Assembly: GCA_015067825.1 (NCBI GenBank)
Contig: SVLQ01000010.1
Location: 42,254 to 106,253, forward strand
Length of the DNA: 64,000 nt
DNA from: Oscillospiraceae bacterium
Lineage (GTDB): Bacteria; Bacillota; Clostridia; Oscillospirales; QAMX01
Reading direction: 5' to 3'
Positions 35,062-42,634 of this stretch are shown here, in pieces. Numbering within the stretch: position 1 is the first letter of the stretch; each line of letters opens with the position of its first letter. Position numbers and translations under genes: made by a program. The notes under the pieces were generated by a model that saw nothing but the letters and a program-made list of their open reading frames with translations, was not told where the DNA came from and searched no databases.

Positions 35062-36075
35062 ATGAGCAAACGTTTGGGACGCAGTACGGTCGCGCTCGCC
35101 GATCCGCCATCGGTTATCGGTTCGGCGTGTGTCGTCGGCAAAAAGGAAGGCGAAGGGCCGCTGAAAGAGAGCTTCGACCTGATCCAACCCGACACGCGTT
35201 TTGGCGAATCAAGTTGGGAAAAGGCGGAGAGCCGCATGCAGGCGCTCGCGCTGGAGGCGGCCATGCAGAAGGCGGCAGTCACGACGGCTGCGCTCGACTA
35301 CGTATTCGCCGGCGACCTGCTCAACCAATGCGTGGGGTCGAGCTTTGCGCTGCGGGATATGGGGTTCCCCTTCCTTGGGCTCTACGGCGCCTGTTCGACG
35401 ATGGCAGAGGGGCTGGGGCTTGCGGCGATGATGATCGACGGCGGCTTCGCCAACCATACCGCCGCCATCACCAGTTCGCACTTCTGCTCGGCCGAGCGGC
35501 AGTACCGGATGCCGCTGGAATACGGCGGCCAGCGCACGCCGACTGCGCAATGGACGGCGACCGCCGCCGGCTGCGCGATCCTCGCCCAAGGCGGCAGCGG
35601 GCCCTTCGTCACGCACGTGACGAGCGGAAAGATCGTCGACGCCGGCATCAAAGACGCCAACAATATGGGCGCGGCGATGGCGCCGGCTGCCTGCGAAACG
35701 CTCCGGTCGCTCTTTGAGGAGACCGGGTTTGCGCCCGAGGACTTTGATCTCATCGTCACCGGCGACCTCGCGCGGCTCGGTTCCCGCGTGGTGCGGGAGA
35801 TGCTTTTGGCCGACGGGATCGATCTCGGCGAGCGCTACACCGACTGCGGCGAGCTGATCTACGACATCGAGCGGCAGGACGTGCACATGGGCGGTTCGGG
35901 CTGCGGCTGTTCGGCGGCTGTCTTGTGCGGCTACCTGTTGAACGGGATGCGCGCAGGCAAGTGGCAACGGATCGTGTTTGCCGGGACGGGCGCGCTGCTC
36001 TCGCCGCTTTCGTCGCAGCAGGGCGAAAGCATCCCCGCCATCTGCCACGCCGTGATCCTCTCCAACAGTCGCTGA
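35062..36075 (+). CDS. spoVAD: Stage V sporulation protein AD
   Basis: 337-residue thiolase-like protein that binds dipicolinic acid on the outer face of the forespore inner membrane. Visible: the N-terminal MSKRLGRSTVALADPP, LLNQCVGSSFALRDMGFPFLGLYGACSTM, ITSSHFCSAERQYRMPLEYGGQRTPTAQWT and CSAAVLCGYLLNGMRAG. The length equals the family norm. AAAGGAG precedes the ATG. Followed after 14 bases by spoVAE. spoVAC is not adjacent, so how it is expressed in the forespore is unclear. Confidence 0.97.
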   Translation: MSKRLGRSTVALADPPSVIGSACVVGKKEGEGPLKESFDLIQPDTRFGESSWEKAESRMQALALEAAMQKAAVTTAALDYVFAGDLLNQCVGSSFALRDMGFPFLGLYGACSTMAEGLGLAAMMIDGGFANHTAAITSSHFCSAERQYRMPLEYGGQRTPTAQWTATAAGCAILAQGGSGPFVTHVTSGKIVDAGIKDANNMGAAMAPAACETLRSLFEETGFAPEDFDLIVTGDLARLGSRVVREMLLADGIDLGERYTDCGELIYDIERQDVHMGGSGCGCSAAVLCGYLLNGMRAGKWQRIVFAGTGALLSPLSSQQGESIPAICHAVILSNSR

Positions 36076-36089
36076 AAAGGAGGCAAACG

Positions 36090-36449
36090 ATGCTCGATTA
36101 TCTCTGGGTTTTTCTGGTTGGCGGCGCGATCTGCGCAATCGGCCAGCTCCTGCTCGACAAAACCAAGCTCACGCCCGCACGCATTCTCGTTTTGTTCGTC
36201 GTCTGCGGCGTTGTTTTAACGGCGATCGGCGTTTACGACGAGATCGTCGCCTTCGCTGGGGCGGGTGCGACCGTGCCGATCGTCGGCTTCGGCTATTCGT
36301 TGGCAAAGGGCGTGCGCGAGGCGGTGGCGGCAAGCGGTTTTTTGGGTGCGCTCGGCGGCGGTCTGCGCGCGACGGCCGTTGGCGTTACGGCAGCCGTTTT
36401 CCTCGGCTACGTGATCGCGCTCGTAGCCAAACCGGGCGACAAAAGCTGA
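36090..36449 (+). CDS. spoVAE: Stage V sporulation protein AE (AEb type)
   Basis: 119-residue membrane protein of the SpoVA channel. MLDYLWVFLVGGAICAIGQL, GVYDEIVAFAGAGATVP and GFGYSLAKGVREAV are characteristic of the short SpoVAEb form; it also resembles SpoVAC. AAAGGAGG precedes ATG 36090. Last gene of the locus, followed by a bidirectional terminator. Confidence 0.95.
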   Translation: MLDYLWVFLVGGAICAIGQLLLDKTKLTPARILVLFVVCGVVLTAIGVYDEIVAFAGAGATVPIVGFGYSLAKGVREAVAASGFLGALGGGLRATAVGVTAAVFLGYVIALVAKPGDKS

Positions 36450-36460
36450 AATCTAACCGA

Positions 36461-36491
36461 AAAAAGCTGCCCTTTGCCCGGCAGCTTTTTT
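36461..36491. terminator. Bidirectional terminator after spoVAE
   Basis: Stem 36461-36471 with 36480-36490, flanked by A5 and T6. Also serves the convergent TRIC-type gene. Confidence 0.88.
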
Positions 36492-36498
36492 ACAAACG

Positions 36499-37131
36499 CT
36501 AAACCTGATCCGAGCCTTTTGGCAAGCTCCAGTGGAAATGCGCGGCGAGAACGCGGATCGCGACGATCACGCCCGCACCGGCAAACATCGCCGCAGTTGC
36601 GCCGAGCGGGTGCCACAGGAGCACGCAGACGAGCGCACCGGCGATCGCCGCACAGGCGTAGATATGTTTGACGAAGATGTAGGGCGTATTGCCGGCGAGC
36701 ACATCCCGCAACACACCGCCGCCGACACCGGTGATTGTGCCGACGAAAATCGCCAGAAAGGCGTTATTGTATCCCGCGAGGTAGGCCGCCTGTACGCCGA
36801 CGACGGTGAAGATCCCAAGGCCGAAAGTGTCGGCGAAGAAGAGGATCGCCGAGTAAACCCGCTGTGTGCGTGCGAGCAGCCGCCGCACGACCGGCAGAAA
36901 CATCACGATCGCACCGCCAATGGCCACAGCGGCGTAGATGGGGTTACGGAACATCATCGGCGGAAAGCTGCCGAGCAGAATATCGCGCAGAACACCGCCG
37001 CCGGTGGCGGTGGTCAGCCCCAAAATCGCCACCCCGAAAATATCCATGCGCTTGGAAAGCCCCGTCATCGCCCCGGAAACGGCAAAGGCTACGGTGCCTA
37101 TCAGTTCGACGATCAGCATCAAAATCGCCAT
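36499..37131 (-). CDS. TRIC-type cation channel family protein (UPF0126)
   Basis: 210-residue protein with seven hydrophobic helices. It has the duplicated motif of the family: AVSGAMTGLSKRMDIFGV, TATGGGVLRDILLG, and again TGVGGGVLRDVLAGNTPYIF. Bacterial relatives form trimeric K+/cation channels. Start placed at ATG 37131, 7 bases after GGAGG; the ATG at 37137 is too close to that site. Not clearly linked to its neighbours. Confidence 0.92.
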   Translation of the reverse strand: MAILMLIVELIGTVAFAVSGAMTGLSKRMDIFGVAILGLTTATGGGVLRDILLGSFPPMMFRNPIYAAVAIGGAIVMFLPVVRRLLARTQRVYSAILFFADTFGLGIFTVVGVQAAYLAGYNNAFLAIFVGTITGVGGGVLRDVLAGNTPYIFVKHIYACAAIAGALVCVLLWHPLGATAAMFAGAGVIVAIRVLAAHFHWSLPKGSDQV

Positions 37132-37156
37132 AATCATTCCTCCAATGCCGGTAAAG

Positions 37157-37190
37157 CAAAACGCGCGCGGAGAGTTTCCGAGCGCGTTTA
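37157..37190 (-). terminator. Terminator of RNase P RNA
   Basis: On the minus strand, a GC-rich hairpin (AACGCGC / GCGCGTT arms) with TTTT after it, just past the 3' end of rnpB. Confidence 0.7.
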
Positions 37191-37197
37191 ATCGTGC

Positions 37198-37583
37198 AGG
37201 GGCGGAGAGCCTGTAAGCCGGGTTCTGTCCATTCCGCTTGCGCGAAACTGAGCCGCCATCTATCTCGAACGCACGTTACCGCACGTCTCATGCCACCATC
37301 CTTGGATTTGCGTCGGGCAAACGCCGCAAACGGCGAACCGCTTGCGCTCCGGTCGGGTGTTGCTTCGGATAGAGTTTACATGAACGACCGGTTACCCGGC
37401 CGACAGCGGGCGCTTATCTCCGCTTTTCCACCCTTACCATTCCTTGCGGAATGGCGGTATCTCTCTGTTGCACTTGTCCTGAGGTTTCCCTCGGCGGGCG
37501 TTACCCGTTATCCTGCCCTCTGAAGCCCGGACTTTCCTCATGGGGACAAACCCCACGCGGCGGCACAGCTCTCCTTATCTGCA
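37198..37583 (-). ncRNA. rnpB: RNase P RNA
   Basis: Catalytic RNA that trims the 5' leader of tRNA precursors. On the minus strand the conserved GAGGAAAGTCC (37529-37539) near the 5' end and ACAGAACCCGGCTTAC (37213-37228) near the 3' end are diagnostic. The interior has the expected helices, for example CATTCCGCAAGGAATG and a GGTAACCGGTC arm. A promoter lies at 37590-37618. The 5' end is estimated from the promoter; the 3' end from the closing helix. Confidence 0.95.
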
Positions 37584-37589
37584 CACCAT

Positions 37590-37618
37590 ATTATACACGA
37601 TTTTGGCCAAAAGGTAAA
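37590..37618 (-). promoter_or_regulatory. Promoter of rnpB
   Basis: On the minus strand: TTTACC (37613-37618), 17-base spacer, TATAAT (37590-37595). Confidence 0.8.
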
Positions 37619-37658
37619 GGGTTTTCGCGCGAAAATTGCGAAAACCCTTTGCCGCGGT

Positions 37659-38522
37659 CTAAAGTGATCCCTTCCATCCGGCAATGTCGGATGGGTCGAA
37701 TTCGTAGGTCAGCGGCTTGCCGTAGGCCGATTCGTAGCACGCTTTTTTCAGCGCGTAGTCGGCCTCGCCGAGCGCTTCGGTGTTTTCACGCACGGAGAGA
37801 TTCGGATCGGGGTACAGTACGCCGAGGATGTGCAGCACGTAGCGCACCTTGCGGAACTCCGCGTTGTCGTTCTCCTCGCAGTCGACCATCTCCACGAAGC
37901 AGGAGAGGATGGGAATATTTAACTTGGAGGCGAAAAAGTAGGCGCCGCTTTTGGGCGGACGCGGCTTCCGATAGTGAAACCACATCTCCTGCTCCGGGTA
38001 GAGGAGCACGGCATCCTGCCGCTCTACCAACCTCTCACGCATGACCTCAAAAAATCCCTTGGCCAGATAGCGCGGGTCGGCCGAGATGGGGATCGTGTCG
38101 GCGTAGTTCATCAGAAAACCGATCGCGCCGGTCATGGCGAAGTTGGTCGTCTGGCTGATGATGCCGAGCGTCTTGCGCCCGAGCGTTTGCGTTAAGTGGC
38201 GGATCACGGTGTTTTCGAGCGGGCTGAAGTGGTTGCTCGTAATCAAAACGCCGCCGAGGTCTTGCGGGATCTTTTCCAGCCCGCGGATCTCGGTTTTACG
38301 GTTGATCAGCGCGGCGGCGCGCCTGGCGAGCATAACGCCCAACGATTTTTTGAAGCGGTAGCTTGCGCGCGTGCGGTCGGCGAGGTATTTTGCGGTGATC
38401 GCGCGGCTTTCTTCGGGGGAAAGTACCGGGTCGGTCAGCTCGACTTTTTGGTGGAACTCGCCGCACTCGGCGGCCTTGCGGATGTTTTCGATGACGGCTC
38501 TGCGGTTTTCTCCAATGATCAT
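37659..38522 (-). CDS. PlsC-like acyltransferase (HX4E variant)
   Basis: 287 residues. The glycerolipid acyltransferase core is recognisable: TSNHFSPLENTVIR corresponds to the HX4D motif, with Glu in place of the usual Asp, and LLYPEQEMWFHYRKPRP corresponds to the downstream substrate-binding motif. This clade is common in Clostridia and usually reads NHFSPLDN. ATG 38522 overlaps the stop of the upstream GT8 gene (ATGA), so the two are translationally coupled. Together they suggest transfer of a sugar and an acyl chain to one envelope lipid or glycan. No strong membrane helix. Confidence 0.85.
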   Translation of the reverse strand: MIIGENRRAVIENIRKAAECGEFHQKVELTDPVLSPEESRAITAKYLADRTRASYRFKKSLGVMLARRAAALINRKTEIRGLEKIPQDLGGVLITSNHFSPLENTVIRHLTQTLGRKTLGIISQTTNFAMTGAIGFLMNYADTIPISADPRYLAKGFFEVMRERLVERQDAVLLYPEQEMWFHYRKPRPPKSGAYFFASKLNIPILSCFVEMVDCEENDNAEFRKVRYVLHILGVLYPDPNLSVRENTEALGEADYALKKACYESAYGKPLTYEFDPSDIAGWKGSL

Positions 38523-39472
38523 AAGCGGATCTTCACTCCCTTTTCGGTTAAGTTGCGGAAGGTGACCTCCGACGCGGCGATCTCGTTGCAGCGCTCGACG
38601 AGGCGCGCAAGGCAGTCGCGGTCGGCAGCCTGCATCTCGGCGGTGTAGGCTGCGCGATGGGCGCGGAGCTCGTCGAGGTAACCGCAGTCGGCGGCGTAGT
38701 GCCAAAAATATTCGCCGTACTGAATATCGTCGTAGTGCCATGGCTTGGAAAAGAGGTTGTAGTGGATCAAATTGGTCTTCGCCAGCGGCGGACGGGCGGG
38801 ATTGGGCATCGCGTCCCACGCGGGATCGAGGTAGAAAATGCGGCCGCGACACATGGCGTTCAGGTAGTCCTGATCGGGAGCGACGCTGTCGAAGTGGTAG
38901 GTGCCGAGCAGGTCGAGGAACCGCTCTTCCAGCTTCGCATCGCGCAGCGCCTTAAGGTTCATCAGCAAAACGCCGGAGTTGATGTACTCTTCTTTATGGA
39001 CGCCGACGGCGTTTTCCGTGTAGGCGACGAGCGGCGGGTTGTCGGCGATCGAAAGATCTCTGCACGCGCCGAACAATGCATCGCCGATGTCGGTGTCGAA
39101 GAGCTTGGCCGCGTCCTCGGTGAACACGACGTCGCTGTCAACGTAGATCGCCTTGTCGTACTCCGGGAACATCGCCGGGATGAACAGGCGGAAAAAGATC
39201 GTCAGCGTGAACTGGTCGCAGCGCATGCGGTTGCTGCGGCGGTCGTCGAGCGCGTCTAAGTTCGCCTGCATCGGGCGCAGGTCGATGGCAAAGTTGTCGG
39301 CCGAAAGGGCGGCGAGCCGGGCGCTGTTTTCTGCCGAAAGCCCTTGGTGCAAAACGATGGCGCGGTAGCCTCTGGCGGGGTCAATATGTCTGACGGCCGA
39401 AGTCAGCGCCACCGCCAGAAACGGGGCGTAGCCGTCGTCGATCGTAAAAAAGATGGGGATCTCTCGCTGCAT
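38519..39472 (-). CDS. Glycosyltransferase family 8 protein
   Basis: 317 residues, GT-A fold. The metal-binding DxD motif is in AIYVDSDVVF. FFTIDDGYAPFLAVALTSA at the start, EYINSGVLLMNLKALRD, DQDYLNAM and LIHYNLFSKPWHY are GT8 signatures (LPS glucosyl/galactosyltransferases and glycogenin-like). AAAGGAG precedes the ATG. Coupled to the downstream acyltransferase by an ATGA overlap. Acceptor and sugar unknown. Confidence 0.92.
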   Translation of the reverse strand: MQREIPIFFTIDDGYAPFLAVALTSAVRHIDPARGYRAIVLHQGLSAENSARLAALSADNFAIDLRPMQANLDALDDRRSNRMRCDQFTLTIFFRLFIPAMFPEYDKAIYVDSDVVFTEDAAKLFDTDIGDALFGACRDLSIADNPPLVAYTENAVGVHKEEYINSGVLLMNLKALRDAKLEERFLDLLGTYHFDSVAPDQDYLNAMCRGRIFYLDPAWDAMPNPARPPLAKTNLIHYNLFSKPWHYDDIQYGEYFWHYAADCGYLDELRAHRAAYTAEMQAADRDCLARLVERCNEIAASEVTFRNLTEKGVKIRL

Positions 39473-39612
39473 GGTTGCTTTCTCCTTTGGATGGTTTTCG
39501 GCGCGGCAGGGTGGTGCGCCTGCGGTTTATTATACCCGCGATCGGCGGTAGGGTAAACCAAAAATCCGGAGAACCGCCTCTACCGATCCTTCTACGCCCC
39601 AAAAATCAACTC

Positions 39613-39647
39613 TCTCCCCGGTTCTACCAGCCGTAGAATCGGGGAGA
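39613..39647. repeat. Intergenic inverted repeat
   Basis: A 15-bp inverted repeat (39613-39627 with 39633-39647, one G-T pair) with a 5-base loop. Similar short words (GGAGAACCG, TTCTACG) recur on either side within 39570-39660. It may be part of a small intergenic repeat. Nothing else is seen in 39473-39612. Confidence 0.55.
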
Positions 39648-39663
39648 ACCGCATTCTACGCGC

Positions 39664-39699
39664 AAAAAAAGCGCTCTCCGTGCAATTTACGGAGAGCGC
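39664..39699 (-). terminator. Terminator of the MFS-MATE unit
   Basis: On the minus strand, an 11-bp stem (39671-39681 with 39689-39699) followed by T7, 21 bases after the MATE stop codon. Confidence 0.9.
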
Positions 39700-39719
39700 C
39701 GGATCGGATTTTTGCGTGT

Positions 39720-41138
39720 TTAGCCGGCTGCCGCGGCTGATTGCGCTTCTTTGCCGGTGTCGGTCACCGGTTGGATCCACTTGCGCGAGAGGAAACGGCG
39801 GACGACCAACACGACCTTTACGAGGTCTTCAAACAAGAGCATGATCGCAAACACGACGGCAAACGGCCATTTTAAGAAGAACGCCGCGATGATGACCGAA
39901 GGCAGCGCAATGCCCCATACGCAGAGGAAATCGAGCTTCAGCCCCGTGACCGTATCGCCACCGGAGCGGAAGATACCGACGATCATGATGTAGGGGATCA
40001 TGCGCAGACCGTACTCCGGCCCGTAGATCCAGAGGATCGTTTTGGCGGCCGAACGCGAAAGGTCGGAGAGCTTGCCACCGATGTCGAACAGCGAGATCAA
40101 AGGTGAGGCGAAGAGTACGACCATCGCGCCGATGAAGAGTGCCAACAACGGCACGACGCACGCAAACCGCCGTGCATCGCCGACGGCGCGGTCGATCTTG
40201 CCCGCGCCGATCGATTTGCCGACCATCACGCAGCAGGCGTTGCAGAGCCCGATGAAGAAGGTGAAGGCGATGTTGTCGATCGTACGGAACATCGTGATCG
40301 CCGCGTAGTATTCGTAGCCGATGCGCGCGAAGACGATGTTGTAGCCAACCGTACCGAGCCCCCAAAGCGATTCGTTGAAGATCACGGGCCCGCAAACGCG
40401 GTAGTAGTGCGGGAGCAGCCCCTTGGGGAGCGAAAACATCTCGCGCAGAGACGAACAGACGAGGTTTTTCTGGCAAAACGAAACGGTCAAAATCAGTGCC
40501 GGACTCAGCATCGACGAAATAACCGTCGCGACCGCCGCACCCTCAACGCCCATCTCGGGCAGACCGAGACGGCCGTAGATCAGACCGTAGTTTAAGATCG
40601 CGTTGGCGACGGCACCGAGACCGCTGGCAAACATCGGCAGTCGCACGCGCTCGGTCGCGCGCAGAAGCGTGCTGAAAGCGTTGGAGAGCGCGAGGCCGAA
40701 GTAGGAGAAACACGCCGTTTTCAGGTAGGCCGAACCCTCGGCGATCACGGTGGCGTCGCTGTTGAAAATCGAAACGACCAGATCGGGGAAGAAAAATGCG
40801 ATGGCAAAAAACACCAGCGCAACGGCCAGCGTGTGCGCGAGCATCAGCCCGTAAACGTTTTTGATGCCCTTTTCGTCCTTGATGCCCCAGTACTGCGAGA
40901 TGAACACGGCCGTACCCGAACAGAATCCGAAGAACACGAGCGTGAGCATCCAGCTCCATTGACCGGCCATGCCCACCGCCGACAGCGCGACGTCGCCCAA
41001 ACCACCGATCATCACGGTGTCGACGAGCGAGAACGAGGAGATCAGCAGGTTTTGCAGCGCGATCGGCAGTGCCAAACGGATCGTCTGCCCCCAAAACGGG
41101 CGGTCGCCCAGATAACGGGTGATCAGTGTGTGTTGCAT
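39720..41138 (-). CDS. MATE family efflux transporter
   Basis: 472 residues, about 12 transmembrane helices in two similar halves: IALQNLLISSFSLVDTVMIGGLGDVALSAVGMAGQW in the first and FIGLCNACCVMVGKSIGAGKIDRA in the second, typical of DinF/NorM-like cation/drug antiporters. ATG 41138 is used, the TTG five codons before overlaps the AAGGAAG ribosome binding site. Follows the MFS gene by 73 bases on the same strand. Substrate unknown. Confidence 0.93.
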   Translation of the reverse strand: MQHTLITRYLGDRPFWGQTIRLALPIALQNLLISSFSLVDTVMIGGLGDVALSAVGMAGQWSWMLTLVFFGFCSGTAVFISQYWGIKDEKGIKNVYGLMLAHTLAVALVFFAIAFFFPDLVVSIFNSDATVIAEGSAYLKTACFSYFGLALSNAFSTLLRATERVRLPMFASGLGAVANAILNYGLIYGRLGLPEMGVEGAAVATVISSMLSPALILTVSFCQKNLVCSSLREMFSLPKGLLPHYYRVCGPVIFNESLWGLGTVGYNIVFARIGYEYYAAITMFRTIDNIAFTFFIGLCNACCVMVGKSIGAGKIDRAVGDARRFACVVPLLALFIGAMVVLFASPLISLFDIGGKLSDLSRSAAKTILWIYGPEYGLRMIPYIMIVGIFRSGGDTVTGLKLDFLCVWGIALPSVIIAAFFLKWPFAVVFAIMLLFEDLVKVVLVVRRFLSRKWIQPVTDTGKEAQSAAAAG

Positions 41139-41211
41139 AAGCTTCCTTTCCAAACAGAAAAAATCACCCGAAGAAGCGGCTGCCTCTCCGGGCGGATCGT
41201 GTGTGAAATCG

Positions 41212-42456
41212 TTACAGCTGCGGTCTGCGGGCGAAGTAGCGCTTGATGCCGATCAGGAGCGCGATGCCGATGAGCGGGAATGCCGCACCCAAAACCATGC
41301 CGACCTTCATGCCGATCTGCTCGGCCGTCAGCGAAAGCTCGATGCCAAGCGTCGCGGCCCAATCGCTCGCGGCGACCGCGTCGACGACTGCGCCCATCAT
41401 CTGCGGGGCGACGGATGCGCCGAAGTCACCGCCGGCAGCCATCAGCGCGTAGGCGGCAACACCCGGCCCGGCGATCTTTTCTTCCATCAAGATCAGCGTG
41501 CCCGGCCAAAGCATCGAGGTGCAGAGCCCCGTGAGGATGCAGGCCAGCATCGAAACGATGACGTTGGGCGAGAGACCGGCGACGAGGTAGCAGACCGCCG
41601 CACCGATCATGCCGGCAAGCAGGATGTTTGAGATGTTTTTGCCGAATTTCGCGTAGAGTGTGCGGCCGAAGCCGAGCAGCAGCGCGAAGACCGCCAGCCC
41701 GAGGATATCGCCGGCCATCTTCGGGATCTGCAGCGCGCTTTCCAGGAAGGCGGAGATCCAGTTGGTCATCGTGTTTTCGGCGGCGCTGCCGAGGAAGATG
41801 CAGGCCACGCACAGTGCCATGCCCGCGCCGCGGCCGGAACGTTTGCTGCCGGCGGCAGGGGAGAGGTCCATTTTCGGGATCGGCGAGATCCAGAACAAAA
41901 CCGCCGAGATCAGCGGCAGCATTGCCCAAAAGATTGTCAGGTACATCCAGTTTTCTGCGCCGAAGAGGTAGAGAAACGCCGAAGAAATGAGCACGACCGT
42001 CAGAACGCCCCACGCATACAGCGAGTGGAGCAGGCTCATGTCGCGTTCGGGGTTATCCGAGGGGAGCGCCGCCACGACCGGGCTCAAAAGTACTTCGCTC
42101 AGGCCCGCCGCCACCGAAAAAACCACCGTGCCGATGATCAGACCGAGGTAGGCGTAGTCGGGGCAAAGCGAGGGGACGAGCGCGTAAGTGAGCAGACCGA
42201 GCGAGGTCAGAATGGGCATCACGCGCAGCGTTTTGCGGATGTTGAAGTACTTGGTGAAAAAGCTGAAGACGAGGTCGATCGAGAGCTGCGTGCAGAAGTT
42301 GACGGCAACCAGCGTGCCAAGGAGCGTATAGGAAATGCCGTAGAGCTCGCGGAAGGTTACGAACAACATTGCCGGCAGACAAAACGGCGACGACATTGCA
42401 AGGTACGAAAAGAAGCAGGCGAACTTGGTGCGCTTGAAATTGGGTGCAGCAGACAT
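41212..42456 (-). CDS. Major facilitator superfamily transporter
   Basis: 414 residues with about 12 membrane helices and a central loop. Resembles the fucose-permease (FucP-like) group: GLSEVLLSPVVAALPSDNPERDMSLLHSLYAWG and, in the second half, AAYALMAAGGDFGASVAPQMMG. The acidic and His residues in helix regions fit sugar/proton symport. GGGAGAG precedes the ATG. Promoter at 42491-42519. A sugar importer would fit the many cytoplasmic glycan-active-like proteins in this window, but the substrate is not known. Confidence 0.9.
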   Translation of the reverse strand: MSAAPNFKRTKFACFFSYLAMSSPFCLPAMLFVTFRELYGISYTLLGTLVAVNFCTQLSIDLVFSFFTKYFNIRKTLRVMPILTSLGLLTYALVPSLCPDYAYLGLIIGTVVFSVAAGLSEVLLSPVVAALPSDNPERDMSLLHSLYAWGVLTVVLISSAFLYLFGAENWMYLTIFWAMLPLISAVLFWISPIPKMDLSPAAGSKRSGRGAGMALCVACIFLGSAAENTMTNWISAFLESALQIPKMAGDILGLAVFALLLGFGRTLYAKFGKNISNILLAGMIGAAVCYLVAGLSPNVIVSMLACILTGLCTSMLWPGTLILMEEKIAGPGVAAYALMAAGGDFGASVAPQMMGAVVDAVAASDWAATLGIELSLTAEQIGMKVGMVLGAAFPLIGIALLIGIKRYFARRPQL

Positions 42457-42490
42457 ATCTCTCTCTCCCGGTTACTGCGAATTTTAGCCC

Positions 42491-42519
42491 ATTATACCAC
42501 AGTTTCGACGAAAAGTAAA
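42491..42519 (-). promoter_or_regulatory. Promoter of the MFS-MATE unit
   Basis: On the minus strand: TTTACT (42514-42519), 17-base spacer, TATAAT (42491-42496). Confidence 0.78.
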
Positions 42520-42634
42520 CCGCGCGGCCATGCAAAACCGAAACATTGAATTTACAGTTTCTTCAGGAAATATCGGAAAAACGGCAGTAAAATAAAAAAG
42601 GACAGAAGAAAAGCTATGTGGAAGGAGTTTGCAT

